This document shows, piece after piece, positions 37,477 through 45,681 of a DNA stretch of 64,000 bases. The DNA is from Armatimonas rosea. GTDB taxonomy: Bacteria > Armatimonadota > Armatimonadia > Armatimonadales > Armatimonadaceae. The notes below the pieces were generated by a model. That model saw only the letters and a list, made by a program, of their open reading frames with translations. It had not been told where the DNA came from and searched no databases. Within the stretch, counting starts at the first letter, position 1. Each line of letters starts with the position of its first letter. The DNA lies in NCBI RefSeq assembly GCF_014202505.1, contig NZ_JACHGW010000008.1:107035-171034 (forward strand), given 5' to 3'. Position numbers and translations under genes: made by a program.

Positions 37477-39054
37477 TTAGCGCACGAAGTCGGACAGCAG
37501 CTGCGGCGTTGCCGTGTCGAAGCCGACCACATCTAAGCACCCACCATCGCTGGGATCGGCGATAGAGAAGCGATTGCTCACCATCCCCACGACGATTAGC
37601 TTGGCGGGGATGCCCATGGCCTGTCGGTAGTCGCGCAGGGCCTGCACCGGGTGCACCTTCCCGTGCCAGGTCTCCGAGTCCGTGTAGACCACGAAGGCAT
37701 CGGCTTTCACCTGATTCTCCTTCGCCCAGAGCATCGGCTGGGCGCAGTCCGTGCTGCCAAACGGCAGGTTCGAGATGCCGCGAACCACATCATCGAGCCG
37801 CTGGCGGGGCGTGATTCTCAGCTCGGTCAGCTTGTCCTGGAACGCCACCATTCGGTAGTTGTCCTCGGTCGCCGCCGTGATCAGTGCCATCGCCGCCGAC
37901 GCATCGCGCGGGGTGAGGCCGGGGATTCCTGCGATATCGCCAAAGCTCATCGAGCCCGAGACATCCAGTGCCAGCACCCAGCGCCTCTTGGTCGCCTCGA
38001 CATTGCCGAAGCTCGCGTAGAACGCTGCATCCAGCGCATCCACCAGCTTGCCCACCGGCTTCCAGGTGCTACTCCCACGGACGCCCTTGCCCGACCCGTA
38101 GGTCTTGAGCGCCGCCAGCACCGCGATCGGATGAACCCGTGCCTTCTTCAGCGAGTCGGGGTTGGTCAGCCGCTCGCTGACGGCCTTGACCTGCTCGCTG
38201 TCCTCGAAGATGCCCACGCGGGTCAGGGTCGCCAGGTTCCGTAGCAGCGCCGTGAGCGGCATCCCACTTGCCAGCAGCGCCTCCCACACCGACTTCTCGG
38301 TCAGGAACGGGGTAGGGATCGCCTCGCGTGGCAGGTTGGTGTCACGGATCAGCCCCACAAGCTCCGCGGCTGTCTCCGCACGCTTCGCCTGCTCGAAGGC
38401 CGCGACCAGCGCGGGGATATTTTCCCCTGCACTTCCCTGCGTGATCCAGTGGTAGAGCGCCTTCTTCTGCTCGTTCTCCGGCTTGGGGTGACTCAGACGC
38501 AGCAGATCCCGGTGGCTCCAGCCATCGCGCTGCTGGTACTTGACCGCCTGGTAGGCCAGTGCATCGGCATCCTTCTGGGCGTACCACGCCCCGACGGCGT
38601 TGCGTAGCCCACGACCCCAGCCGCGCATGCCATCGACAAACTGCGCGAAGTGGAAGAGATGTGTCCCGGTCCGGCAGACGGTCGGTAGGGCGGCCAGTGC
38701 GGCAGCGCGTGTCTTGTCGTCGCCCTCCGCCGCCGCGATCGCCAGCGCAAAGATCGCCGGATCGTTCTTGGGTGCCCGGCCCGAGTCGGAGACCCGCGCA
38801 ATGGTCTTCACCGCACGCAGACCGTCGGCCTGGACGCATGCCTGGACTGCCTGCGCGTTGTCTATTGTCAGCTTCTGCTCGCTGGCGTAGTACGAGCCGC
38901 CCTCAGAACCCAAGATCAAGAATCGCTCTAGCTGTGTCCAGCAGTCCACCGGGAAGCTGTAGCCCCCCGCCGAGTTGAGCACCTGCTTGGTGCCGGGAAT
39001 CGGCTGGCTCTGCGGCGTCGCGTTCTTGTTTAAGATGTTCTTTAGGTAGCTCAT
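37477..39054 (-). CDS. rsr: Ro60-like TROVE/VWA RNA-binding protein (Rsr)
   Basis: 525 residues. The TROVE HEAT-repeat ring (about 20-345) has the typical opening NSAGGYSFPVDCWTQLERFLILG, YYASEQKLTIDNAQAV, the KNDPAIFALAIAAA and GWSHRDLLRLSHPKP blocks. The VWA domain (about 350-525) has a complete MIDAS, LALDVSGSMSFGD. Bacterial Ro proteins bind Y RNAs in their ring and tether PNPase for RNA decay or 23S rRNA maturation. GAGGAG 10 bases upstream supports the ATG at 39054. The tRNA and tRNA-like elements just upstream on the same strand are the natural place for its Y RNA. Confidence 0.92.
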   Translation of the reverse strand: MSYLKNILNKNATPQSQPIPGTKQVLNSAGGYSFPVDCWTQLERFLILGSEGGSYYASEQKLTIDNAQAVQACVQADGLRAVKTIARVSDSGRAPKNDPAIFALAIAAAEGDDKTRAAALAALPTVCRTGTHLFHFAQFVDGMRGWGRGLRNAVGAWYAQKDADALAYQAVKYQQRDGWSHRDLLRLSHPKPENEQKKALYHWITQGSAGENIPALVAAFEQAKRAETAAELVGLIRDTNLPREAIPTPFLTEKSVWEALLASGMPLTALLRNLATLTRVGIFEDSEQVKAVSERLTNPDSLKKARVHPIAVLAALKTYGSGKGVRGSSTWKPVGKLVDALDAAFYASFGNVEATKRRWVLALDVSGSMSFGDIAGIPGLTPRDASAAMALITAATEDNYRMVAFQDKLTELRITPRQRLDDVVRGISNLPFGSTDCAQPMLWAKENQVKADAFVVYTDSETWHGKVHPVQALRDYRQAMGIPAKLIVVGMVSNRFSIADPSDGGCLDVVGFDTATPQLLSDFVR

Positions 39055-39077
39055 TTTGTGTTTTCTCCTCGCGATTT

Positions 39078-39114
39078 CCCCCCTAACCCCCGCCCGGCGG
39101 GGGGACAATAAGGT
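39078..39114. repeat. Palindromic repeat, family A
   Basis: CCCCCCTAACCCCCGCCCGG with GGGGGGACAATAAGG, the same unit as at 12353. It lies between the Ro gene and tRNA-Trp. Confidence 0.7.
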
Positions 39115-39203
39115 AGGGAGTATTGGGAAATGTTTTTATGGCCGGCACGGCCTTCGTAGCGCGTAGCGCTCTCCAGTCCCGCCCCTCCAACGGGCGGGAA
39201 AAA

Positions 39204-39275
39204 CAGGGGTGACAGGACTCGAACCTGCAACCTTTGGATTTGGAGTCCACTGCGCTACCATTGCGCCACACCCCT
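39204..39275 (-). tRNA. tRNA-Trp (CCA)
   Basis: Acceptor AGGGGTG/CACCCCT, D arm GCGC-AATGGTA-GCGC, anticodon arm GTGGA-CTCCAAA-TCCAA, T arm GCAGG-TTCGAGT-CCTGT, discriminator G as usual for Trp. The 3' CCA is not encoded. Confidence 0.93.
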
Positions 39276-39295
39276 AGGAGATTTTGAAAGAAGGC

Positions 39296-39408
39296 AGAAC
39301 GGGCAAGGAGCGCCGTCGGAGCTGTGTTTGGCTGGCAGGTTTTTCCGCTTGCGCGAAGACCAGCCGGTGTTGGCTTGATCAGATAACCCGATGGCTACGG
39401 CCCGTTCT
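39296..39408 (-). ncRNA. Candidate structured RNA between tRNA-Trp and the tRNA-like element
   Basis: The ends AGAACGGGC (39296-39304) and GCCCGTTCT (39400-39408) pair perfectly over about 95 bases. Inside, on the minus strand, GGCTGG/CCAGCC closes a stem-loop with a GCAA tetraloop (TTCGC-GCAA-GCG). An RNA whose ends pair in a long stem is the general Y RNA layout, and the Ro gene is next door; no published consensus is claimed to match. Confidence 0.35.
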
Positions 39409-39423
39409 TAAATTTTCCGCGAT

Positions 39424-39551
39424 AGGAGCGGTGGGACTCGAACCCACGACCCGGCGATGAGAAATCGATAACCGTCACCTTCGGCCCGGCACTGCAACCA
39501 GGCAAGGGGCGGAAACGGAATTCCTGCTCTACCCAACTGAGCTACGCTCCT
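39424..39551 (-). ncRNA. tRNA-like RNA with oversized central arm (candidate YrlA-type Y RNA)
   Basis: 128 bases. Acceptor AGGAGCG/CGCTCCT, D arm GCTC-AGTTGGGTA-GAGC and T arm GTGGG-TTCGAGT-CCCAC are perfect. Where an anticodon arm of 17 bases should be there are 78 bases with no convincing anticodon stem; they include CGAT-TTCTC-ATCG and GGCC-rich stems. Too short for a group I intron. Bacterial Y RNAs mimic tRNA D and T arms and lie next to ro genes, as here. Confidence 0.5.
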
Positions 39552-39597
39552 ACAAAAACAACCGCAGCGGGCATTGAAAATACCCGGCTCCCCGAAA

Positions 39598-39652
39598 GGA
39601 GCGTCCCGAGGACGCGCAGGCGGCGTATCCCTCTGCGTCCTCGGGACGCTCC
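39598..39652. repeat. Palindromic repeat, family C, copy 3
   Basis: GGAGCGTCCCGAGGACGC (39598-39615) with a perfect mate at 39635-39652; lies between two tRNA-type genes. Confidence 0.85.
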
Positions 39653-39698
39653 CTCTTCTTAGCCGAGGACTTTCAGCCCCCGGCAAGGGTGAAACAGG

Positions 39699-39770
39699 CG
39701 CGAAGGTGGGACTTGAACCCACGCTCTCCAGATTATGAGACTGGCGACTTAACCGCTTGTCCACTTCGCA
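39699..39770 (-). tRNA. tRNA with CAU anticodon (Met or Ile2)
   Basis: Acceptor TGCGAAG/CTTCGCG, anticodon arm CCAGT-CTCATAA-TCTGG, T arm GTGGG-TTCAAGT-CCCAC. The three G-C pairs of initiator tRNA are missing, so elongator Met or lysidine-modified Ile; the two cannot be separated by eye. Confidence 0.85.
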
Positions 39771-39831
39771 GCAGTGCCCGCGGCGTGTCAACCACTGGCG
39801 AGAGCAATATCGCAGGGTTTTATGTCCGTGC

Positions 39832-39837
39832 TAAAAT
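39832..39837 (+). promoter_or_regulatory. -10 box of leaderless promoter
   Basis: TAAAAT, 5 bases before the ATG at 39843. Confidence 0.55.
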
Positions 39838-39842
39838 AGTCC

Positions 39843-41558
39843 ATGAAAAAAATCAGCCGACGAGAGATGGTAACGGGAGCCGCCGTGGCGGCGGTGGGGG
39901 CGCTGGCGGGCGAGGCCGAGGCGCAGGAGACCGCAAAGAGTGAGAAGCTGACCACGGGCGAGCTCGCGGCTGCCGATAGGCTGATTGGGCGAGAGACCAC
40001 GGAGGCGGAGCGGGCGCAGCTTCTGACGGGGATGCCAGGGTTCCAGCAGAGCCTCAAGGCCGTACGTACCAGCGCGCTGATCGGGCAGCTCCCACCCGCC
40101 TTTCACTTCAACCCGGTGATCGCGGGGGTGACCCTGCCCACGGGCAAGAGCGAGGTCAAGCTCTCCAAGGCCAAGACTCCCAAGTTTGAGGGCGATCTCA
40201 AGAGCCTGGCCTTTGCCAGTGTCGCGACCCTCACGCGCCTCTTGGTGACCAAGAAGCTCACCAGTGTCCAGCTCACAGAGATGTATTTGGAGCGGCTGCG
40301 CACCTACGGCCCGCGCCTCTTGTGCGTGGTCTCGCTTCTGGAGGACACGGCGCGGGAGCAGGCTGAGCAGGCCGATAAGGAAATCGCGGCGGGCAAGTGG
40401 CGCGGGCCGCTGCATGGGATTCCCTACGGGCTCAAGGACCTCTTTTTTGTGAAGGGCACCCGCACCACCTTTGGCGCGCCGCCCTATAAAAACCAGACCC
40501 TGGAGGGGCTTGAGGCGACGGTCGCGACGCGCCTGCGTGACGCCGGGGCGGTGCTCTGTGCCAAGTTCTCGATGGGGGAGCTGGCGATGGGCGATGTCTG
40601 GTTTGGCGGGATCACGCGCAACCCGTGGGACGTCACCCGGGGCTCGTCGGGGTCGTCGGCGGGCTCGGCGAGCGCGGTGGCGGCGGGGCTGGTGGGCTTT
40701 GCCATTGGCACCGAGACCTACGGGAGCATCGTCTCCCCGAGCCGTGAGTGCGGCGCGACCGGCCTGCGCCCCACCTTTGGCCGGGTCTCCCGCCACGGCG
40801 CGATGGCCCTCTCCTGGACCATGGACAAGATCGGCCCGATCTGCCGCAGTGTCGAGGACTGTGCGCTGGTCTTTGCGGCGATCCACGGCCCCGATGGCCA
40901 CGACGACAGTGTCTTGGAGAACATTCCCTTTAGCTGGCGGCCCGAGAGCAAGCTCTCCGCGCTCCGGGTGGGCTTCGATGAGGCGGGCTTTGAGCGGGCG
41001 AGTGGGGCGCAAAAAGAAGTGCTGACCGTGCTCCGAGGGCTGGGAGTCGTGCCCAAGCCCGTCAAGCTCCCCAAGCTGGACCCCGCGTACGGGGCGATCC
41101 CGGGCCTGACCATTCATGCGGAGGGGGCGGCGGCGTTTGCGGAGCTAGCGGCCTCGGGGGGACTGCGGGAGCTGGTGCAGCAGGGCAACAACGCTTGGCC
41201 CAATACGTTCCGTGAGGGCGCACTCGTCCCCGCCGCCGACTACCTCCAAGCCCAGCGTGTTCGTCGCCGGCTCCAGCAAGAGATGGTCGCCGCGCTCAGT
41301 GCGGTCGATGTCTACGTCACACCCGCGGGGAGTGCGCCCAGCATCACCTACACCAACCTCACAGGGCACCCCACCCTGCTTACCCGCTGCGGCAAGAGCG
41401 AGCGCGGCCTCCCAATCTCAATCGAGTTCACGGGGAACCTCTTCCGCGAGGAGGCGATCTTGCGCCTCGCCTTCGCCTACGAGCAAGCAACCGAGTGGCA
41501 TACCCAGTGGCCCGCTGTGGAAAATCTCCCAGTCGAGCCTCCCGCCCTCAAACGCTGA
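39843..41558 (+). CDS. Exported amidase (amidase-signature family)
   Basis: 571 residues. The N-terminus MKKISRREMVTGAAVAAVGA carries a twin-arginine signal (SRREM), so export as a folded enzyme is likely. The amidase-signature triad is visible: Lys in HGIPYGLKDLFF, the Gly/Ser-rich RGSSGSSAGSASAVAAGLVG, and the nucleophile Ser in ETYGSIVSPSREC. It hydrolyses amide bonds; the substrate is unknown. It resembles GatA but is longer and exported, so it is not the tRNA amidotransferase subunit, which is present at 57142. The start follows the -10 box directly. Confidence 0.88.
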   Translation: MKKISRREMVTGAAVAAVGALAGEAEAQETAKSEKLTTGELAAADRLIGRETTEAERAQLLTGMPGFQQSLKAVRTSALIGQLPPAFHFNPVIAGVTLPTGKSEVKLSKAKTPKFEGDLKSLAFASVATLTRLLVTKKLTSVQLTEMYLERLRTYGPRLLCVVSLLEDTAREQAEQADKEIAAGKWRGPLHGIPYGLKDLFFVKGTRTTFGAPPYKNQTLEGLEATVATRLRDAGAVLCAKFSMGELAMGDVWFGGITRNPWDVTRGSSGSSAGSASAVAAGLVGFAIGTETYGSIVSPSRECGATGLRPTFGRVSRHGAMALSWTMDKIGPICRSVEDCALVFAAIHGPDGHDDSVLENIPFSWRPESKLSALRVGFDEAGFERASGAQKEVLTVLRGLGVVPKPVKLPKLDPAYGAIPGLTIHAEGAAAFAELAASGGLRELVQQGNNAWPNTFREGALVPAADYLQAQRVRRRLQQEMVAALSAVDVYVTPAGSAPSITYTNLTGHPTLLTRCGKSERGLPISIEFTGNLFREEAILRLAFAYEQATEWHTQWPAVENLPVEPPALKR

Positions 41559-41617
41559 TTTTAGGGAACATCCTTCTGCCTCTCTGCGACAAATACACCG
41601 GATGAAAGGTAGAAGGA

Positions 41618-42418
41618 ATGAATAAAGTGATGGAGCTGCTCTCTACTAAAGGCGTAGAACTTGGTCAGCAGCTGTTGATGGCATTTTTAGCATTTATTGT
41701 AGGGCGCTGGGTCATTGGTATGGCAGGGAAGCTCCTGACAACCTCGATGTCGCGCCAGAAAATCGACTCCACCCTGACACAGTACGCCGTTTCTGTGGTT
41801 ACAGGGGTCTTAAATATCATCTTGGTGATCTCGATTTTGGGAATCCTCGGAATCCAGACCACGAGTTTTGCCGCACTTCTTGCCGCTGCCGGTCTTGCCG
41901 TCGGCACCGCGATGAGCGGCCTGCTCTCCAACTTTGCCTCAGGGGTCTTTCTGATGGTACTGCGCCCCTTCAAGGTGGGAGACTTTATCAGCGCGGGGGG
42001 GATCACGGGCACGGTGACCGAGATTGGGATCTTCGCTAGTAAGATCAACACCCCGGACAATGTCCTAACAGTCGTGGGCAATGGCAAGATTTTTGCGGAT
42101 AACATCCAAAACTTCTCCCACAATGCCTACCGCCGTGTGGACCTCACGCGCCACTTCGGTGCGGATGCCAATCTCCCAATGATTGCCTCGGAGCTACAGC
42201 AACGCCTGCTGGCGATCCCAAATGTCTTGAGTGAGCCTGCACCCAATATCGAGATTCTGGAGTTTCGTGCCGGGGGGCCACTGCTGGCCATTCGTCCCTA
42301 CTGTCACAACGATAGCTACTGGCAGGTCTACTTCGACTCCAACAAGGCGATCTTGGCCTACTGTGACGAGAAGGGCTTCGCCGCTCCCGAGCAGGCTGTA
42401 GTGGTGCGCCAGCACTAG
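41618..42418 (+). CDS. Small-conductance mechanosensitive channel (MscS family)
   Basis: 266 residues, three membrane helices followed by the MscS beta and C-terminal domains. The pore helix is ALLAAAGLAVGTAMSGLLSNF with Gly/Ala packing, then the conserved VLRPFKVGDFI turn at the membrane exit. It opens under membrane tension to release solutes on osmotic downshock. It has its own transcript, ending at a strong terminator. Confidence 0.92.
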   Translation: MNKVMELLSTKGVELGQQLLMAFLAFIVGRWVIGMAGKLLTTSMSRQKIDSTLTQYAVSVVTGVLNIILVISILGILGIQTTSFAALLAAAGLAVGTAMSGLLSNFASGVFLMVLRPFKVGDFISAGGITGTVTEIGIFASKINTPDNVLTVVGNGKIFADNIQNFSHNAYRRVDLTRHFGADANLPMIASELQQRLLAIPNVLSEPAPNIEILEFRAGGPLLAIRPYCHNDSYWQVYFDSNKAILAYCDEKGFAAPEQAVVVRQH

Positions 42419-42444
42419 CCTTCAGGCACCCTGCGAGAGCTGAG

Positions 42445-42483
42445 CCGGGTGGAGGGTCTCTCCGCCCGGTCTTGCATTTTTTT
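42445..42483 (+). terminator. mscS terminator
   Basis: CCGGGTGGAG (42445-42454) with CTCCGCCCGG (42460-42469), then a run of T from 42477. Confidence 0.85.
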
Positions 42484-42507
42484 TGTTCAGGTTGTTTAAT
42501 ATCTCTA

Positions 42508-42521
42508 CCCAATCGGTTGGG
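42508..42521. promoter_or_regulatory. Putative operator of the LacI-family regulator
   Basis: CCCAATCGGTTGGG is an imperfect palindrome with a central CG, as usual for LacI-family sites, 16 bases before the regulator ATG; autoregulation is likely. Confidence 0.5.
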
Positions 42522-42536
42522 GGAAAACTTCATTCT

Positions 42537-43577
42537 ATGGAAGAGCCTGGACGTCGCCGCTCCGTGCGGCTTGAAGATATCGCTCAGCGTGTCGGAGTCT
42601 CCCGCTCGGAGGTCTCGCGCGTGCTCAACAACCGCCTACGCGAGGGCCGCAGTGTTGGGGTGGAGAAGCAGCAGCACATCCGGCGTGTGGCGCAAGAGCT
42701 GGGCTACCAGCCCAACAAGGCCGCGCAGAACCTTGCCCAAGGCCGCACCGATACGATTGGGCTGGTGGTCGAGCCGGGAGGGGACTACGAGCTCTCGCCG
42801 CACTACCATGAGATTATCGGGGCCCTCACCGGAACCCTGAGCGAGTTTGGCCTCCAGCTCCTGCTCCACTCCTGGAAAGACAATGCCGCTGACTCCTTGG
42901 CCCAGCTCGCCCGTGCCCGGAGCTGCGATCTTCTGGTGCTCACGGACATGCGCACCGACGATCCCCGGCCGGCGCTGCTACGGGCGATGAACCAGCCCTT
43001 TGTGATCCGTGGGACGGCGCTGGAGCCCGAGAGTCTCGCGGTGGGGATGGACAACCACGCCGTGGGAAAGCTTGCGGTCGAGTACCTGGCAGGCTGGGGG
43101 CACCGCCGGATCTTTTTCCAGAATATTGGACGGGACTTTCGGGCGGGAGAGGGGCGCTACCAAGGCTACCTGGACGCTTGCAGGGGACTGGGCCTGGAGC
43201 AGAGCGCGCGCTACGAAGATCGTGTCTGGGGAGAAGAGGGACTCTATGCCTACACCCGCTCCCTCTTCACCCAGCCCGACCCGCCGACGGCGATCTTTGC
43301 CTCCGATGAGCTGGGGGCGCTGGGGGTACTGCGCGCCCTGAGTGATCTGGGGAAGCGTGTCCCCGAGGATGTCTCCGTGCTCACCTGTCTGAACGCGCGG
43401 TTCATGCGCCGCATCCTGCCGACCACCACCACGATCCTAGTCCGACAGCACGAGGTTGCCGCAGAGGTGGGGCGCACGGTGGGGCGGCTCCTGAGCGGTG
43501 AGCCGGTCGAGCGCAAGCAGTACTACCTCTCCCCCCTCCTGGAGGAGCGCGGCTCCTGTGCACCACCGGCTGCTTAG
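42537..43577 (+). CDS. LacI-family transcriptional regulator
   Basis: 346 residues. The helix-turn-helix and hinge are clear: [24 protein letters not shown] (1-35 region), then [23 protein letters not shown] periplasmic-binding-like effector domain follows ([11 protein letters not shown] to the end; [19 protein letters not shown]). It binds a sugar or similar ligand and represses nearby genes. The following PIG-L deacetylase gene has its own -10 box, so it may be a target. The ATG at 42537 is chosen; the frame before it has only weak starts. Confidence 0.9.
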   Translation: MEEPGRRRSVRLEDIAQRVGVSRSEVSRVLNNRLREGRSVGVEKQQHIRRVAQELGYQPNKAAQNLAQGRTDTIGLVVEPGGDYELSPHYHEIIGALTGTLSEFGLQLLLHSWKDNAADSLAQLARARSCDLLVLTDMRTDDPRPALLRAMNQPFVIRGTALEPESLAVGMDNHAVGKLAVEYLAGWGHRRIFFQNIGRDFRAGEGRYQGYLDACRGLGLEQSARYEDRVWGEEGLYAYTRSLFTQPDPPTAIFASDELGALGVLRALSDLGKRVPEDVSVLTCLNARFMRRILPTTTTILVRQHEVAAEVGRTVGRLLSGEPVERKQYYLSPLLEERGSCAPPAA

Positions 43578-43579
43578 GC

Positions 43580-43585
43580 TACAAT
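43580..43585 (+). promoter_or_regulatory. -10 box of leaderless promoter
   Basis: TACAAT after GGC, 5 bases before the ATG at 43591. Confidence 0.6.
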
Positions 43586-43590
43586 AGCCC

Positions 43591-44406
43591 ATGCACATTC
43601 TCTGTATTGGCGCCCACCCCGACGACAACGAGCTCAATGTGGGGGGGCTGGCCACCCGCCTGCGCCGTCGCGGCGACTCGGTAAAGTTTGTCTCGGTGAC
43701 CAATGGCGATAAAGGGCACTTCGCCGATGAGTACAAGATCGCCCCTGAGGCGCTGGCGGCCCGGCGGCTGATCGAGGCCCAAGAGGCGGCGGCGGTGATT
43801 GGAGCGAGCTACGAGACCCTGGGCGTGCACGACGGCGAGGTCTATGTCGATCTACCCAGCACCGAGGCGATGGTGCGCTGCCTGCGCCGCTTTGGCGAGC
43901 CCGGCAAGGGCCCCGATCTCGTGCTCTTCAACCGCCCCCTCGACTACCACCGGGACCACCGCTACACCGCTCAGCTTGTCTTAGACGCCACCTACATGCT
44001 CACCGTCCCGCTGATGTGCCCCGATACGCGCCACCTGGACCGCATGCCGGTCTTTGCTTATTGGTACGACGATTTCAAAGACATCCAGCCCTTTGTCGCC
44101 GAGATTCAGGTGCCGATCGACGACTGCCTCGATGAGAAGACCCACATGGTCTGCCACCATGAGTCGCAGTTTTTTGAGTGGCTCCCCTACAATGCCGGTG
44201 TTCTCCACGAAGTCCCCGCCGATGAGGCGGGCCGCCGTGCCCGTGTGCGAAGGATTGTCGAGCGCCGCGGTGCCTACCGCGCCGAGCGCTCCGCCGCCGC
44301 TCGAATCAAGGGGGGCACCTGCCAGCACGCCGAGGCCTTTCGGGTCTGTGAGTACGGCCGCCAGCCCGAAGGCGACGAGCTACGGCACCTTTTTGGGCTG
44401 GACTGA
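43591..44406 (+). CDS. PIG-L family N-acetyl sugar deacetylase
   Basis: 271 residues. The zinc-binding signature is CIGAHPDDNELNVGG (AHPDD, about 8-12), and the third ligand is in NRPLDYHRDHRYTA (HRDH). The family removes acetyl groups from N-acetylglucosaminyl or related groups (mycothiol and bacillithiol pathways, glycolipids, antibiotics). Nothing here says which. Its end overlaps the convergent anti-sigma gene by 27 bases. It directly follows a LacI-type regulator. Confidence 0.88.
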   Translation: MHILCIGAHPDDNELNVGGLATRLRRRGDSVKFVSVTNGDKGHFADEYKIAPEALAARRLIEAQEAAAVIGASYETLGVHDGEVYVDLPSTEAMVRCLRRFGEPGKGPDLVLFNRPLDYHRDHRYTAQLVLDATYMLTVPLMCPDTRHLDRMPVFAYWYDDFKDIQPFVAEIQVPIDDCLDEKTHMVCHHESQFFEWLPYNAGVLHEVPADEAGRRARVRRIVERRGAYRAERSAAARIKGGTCQHAEAFRVCEYGRQPEGDELRHLFGLD

Positions 44407-45681
44407 GCCTTCGTCGTTTTGCTCCGCTTCCTTGATGGTCACGGTGAGCTTGAGCAGAGGCATGGTAGCTCGCATTGCACGGCCGCCTCCCCCAAAACCG
44501 CCGAATCCCCCCGCGCCGCCACCGAGCGCGCCTGTCTGTGCACCAGGTTTTTGCACCGCACGCGTAGCGGGCTCCTGGTCGCTACCGGGCCGGCTATTCG
44601 TGACGGGTGGGGTCTCGGTGAGGGCACCAAGGGCCTTCATGCGCTCTAGTAGCGGCTCTCGTCCTGAGGCGGACACACGCAGCTCTAGCTCGGGGCTCTC
44701 GCTACTGAGGTCCACCTCCAGCTCCGCCGCGAGCTTCCGAAGCGCCTCTTGGGTCTCGGCTTTCTTCCCCTTGGGAACGGTGAGCGTGTAGGCTGTCGGG
44801 GGGGCGAGTTTTGCCTTTGCGCCAAAGCCTCCTCCAAAACCAGAAGCGCCTCTCGCGATTGCTTGCTCGGACCTTTTGTCGGAACTGTCCTTCTTTGCCA
44901 TTCCCAAGCTCTCGTTTCCCGCTTGGTCAGGACTGAGCGAGGGCTCGGGGAGATGGATATACCGCCTCTCGCTGTTGGATCGGAGCTTGAGCTGCTCCGC
45001 GGTGGAGGCCGCCAGTGCTTGCTCCCCGGCCCGCGCGGTGTCTAGCTCCGCGCGGCGGGGCGCGGCGAGAGGAGGCTGAGGCAGGTTCGCCGCTTTTGGC
45101 GCGACCCTCTCGGCGTCTTCCTTGACCGGGGACACAGGTGCTGCGGGGCGGCTTGCGGAGGCTACGCCCGCAAGTGCCATCTGGGCGGTTTTCTTCTCAG
45201 GGAGGGCTGCTACGGCAGGCGCACCCATCCCGGTGTCTTGGGCGAGACTCTCCCCTGTGCTTTGTATTTGGGGAGCCACGGCGGGGCTGACAGTCTTTGC
45301 GACTTCGACGGCGGCACTCGTCTGCGGGGTAGCCGAGCCGGAGGTGCGCACCCAGAGCCAGGCGGCGCAGCCCATCGCCAGGACCCCGCTAAAGGCCGCC
45401 ATGGGGCCAGGGCGACGCCAGAAAGGCAGAGAGAAGGGACGGGGCGCGGCTGACTCTGGGAGGCTGGCGAGGATGCGGGCGCGCAGAGCATCGGGGAGCG
45501 GTGCGGCCGCGGGCAAGGCCTCGACCAGTGTCGTGGAGAGCAGGCGGAGCCCCTCCAGCTCGCTCTGGCAGGCTGCGCAGTCGGTGAGGTGGCGCTCGAC
45601 CGCCACGCGGCGGGCTGTGGGGAGCTCGCCATCGAGGTAGGCCTTCAGGTCCTCTTGCAAGGCGCTCTTACACTCAGGCAC
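44380..45681 (-). CDS. Anti-sigma factor with zinc finger
   Basis: 433 residues. The N-terminal zinc-binding anti-sigma domain has VERHLTDCAACQSEL (His-x3-Cys-x2-Cys). A membrane helix follows (about 120-140, MAAFSGVLAMGCAAWLWV), then a long extracytoplasmic region rich in Ala/Pro and ending in a Gly-rich tail (GGGAGGFGGFGGGGRAMRAT) and a short beta segment. It should hold the partner sigma factor at the membrane until a signal arrives. The start is GTG at 45681, which overlaps the sigma stop by 8 bases, as is usual for such pairs. Confidence 0.82.
   Translation of the reverse strand: MPECKSALQEDLKAYLDGELPTARRVAVERHLTDCAACQSELEGLRLLSTTLVEALPAAAPLPDALRARILASLPESAAPRPFSLPFWRRPGPMAAFSGVLAMGCAAWLWVRTSGSATPQTSAAVEVAKTVSPAVAPQIQSTGESLAQDTGMGAPAVAALPEKKTAQMALAGVASASRPAAPVSPVKEDAERVAPKAANLPQPPLAAPRRAELDTARAGEQALAASTAEQLKLRSNSERRYIHLPEPSLSPDQAGNESLGMAKKDSSDKRSEQAIARGASGFGGGFGAKAKLAPPTAYTLTVPKGKKAETQEALRKLAAELEVDLSSESPELELRVSASGREPLLERMKALGALTETPPVTNSRPGSDQEPATRAVQKPGAQTGALGGGAGGFGGFGGGGRAMRATMPLLKLTVTIKEAEQNDEGSVQPKKVP

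Noticed and set aside
39424..39551. Selenocysteine or other long-variable-arm tRNA
   Set aside because: The D arm is of the ordinary class I type (AGTTGGGTA loop), the acceptor is 7 pairs, and the extra bases lie where the anticodon arm should be rather than only in the variable region.
39843..41558. Second gatA
   Set aside because: It has a twin-arginine export signal and extra length, and the true gatA with gatC is at 57142; called a separate exported amidase.
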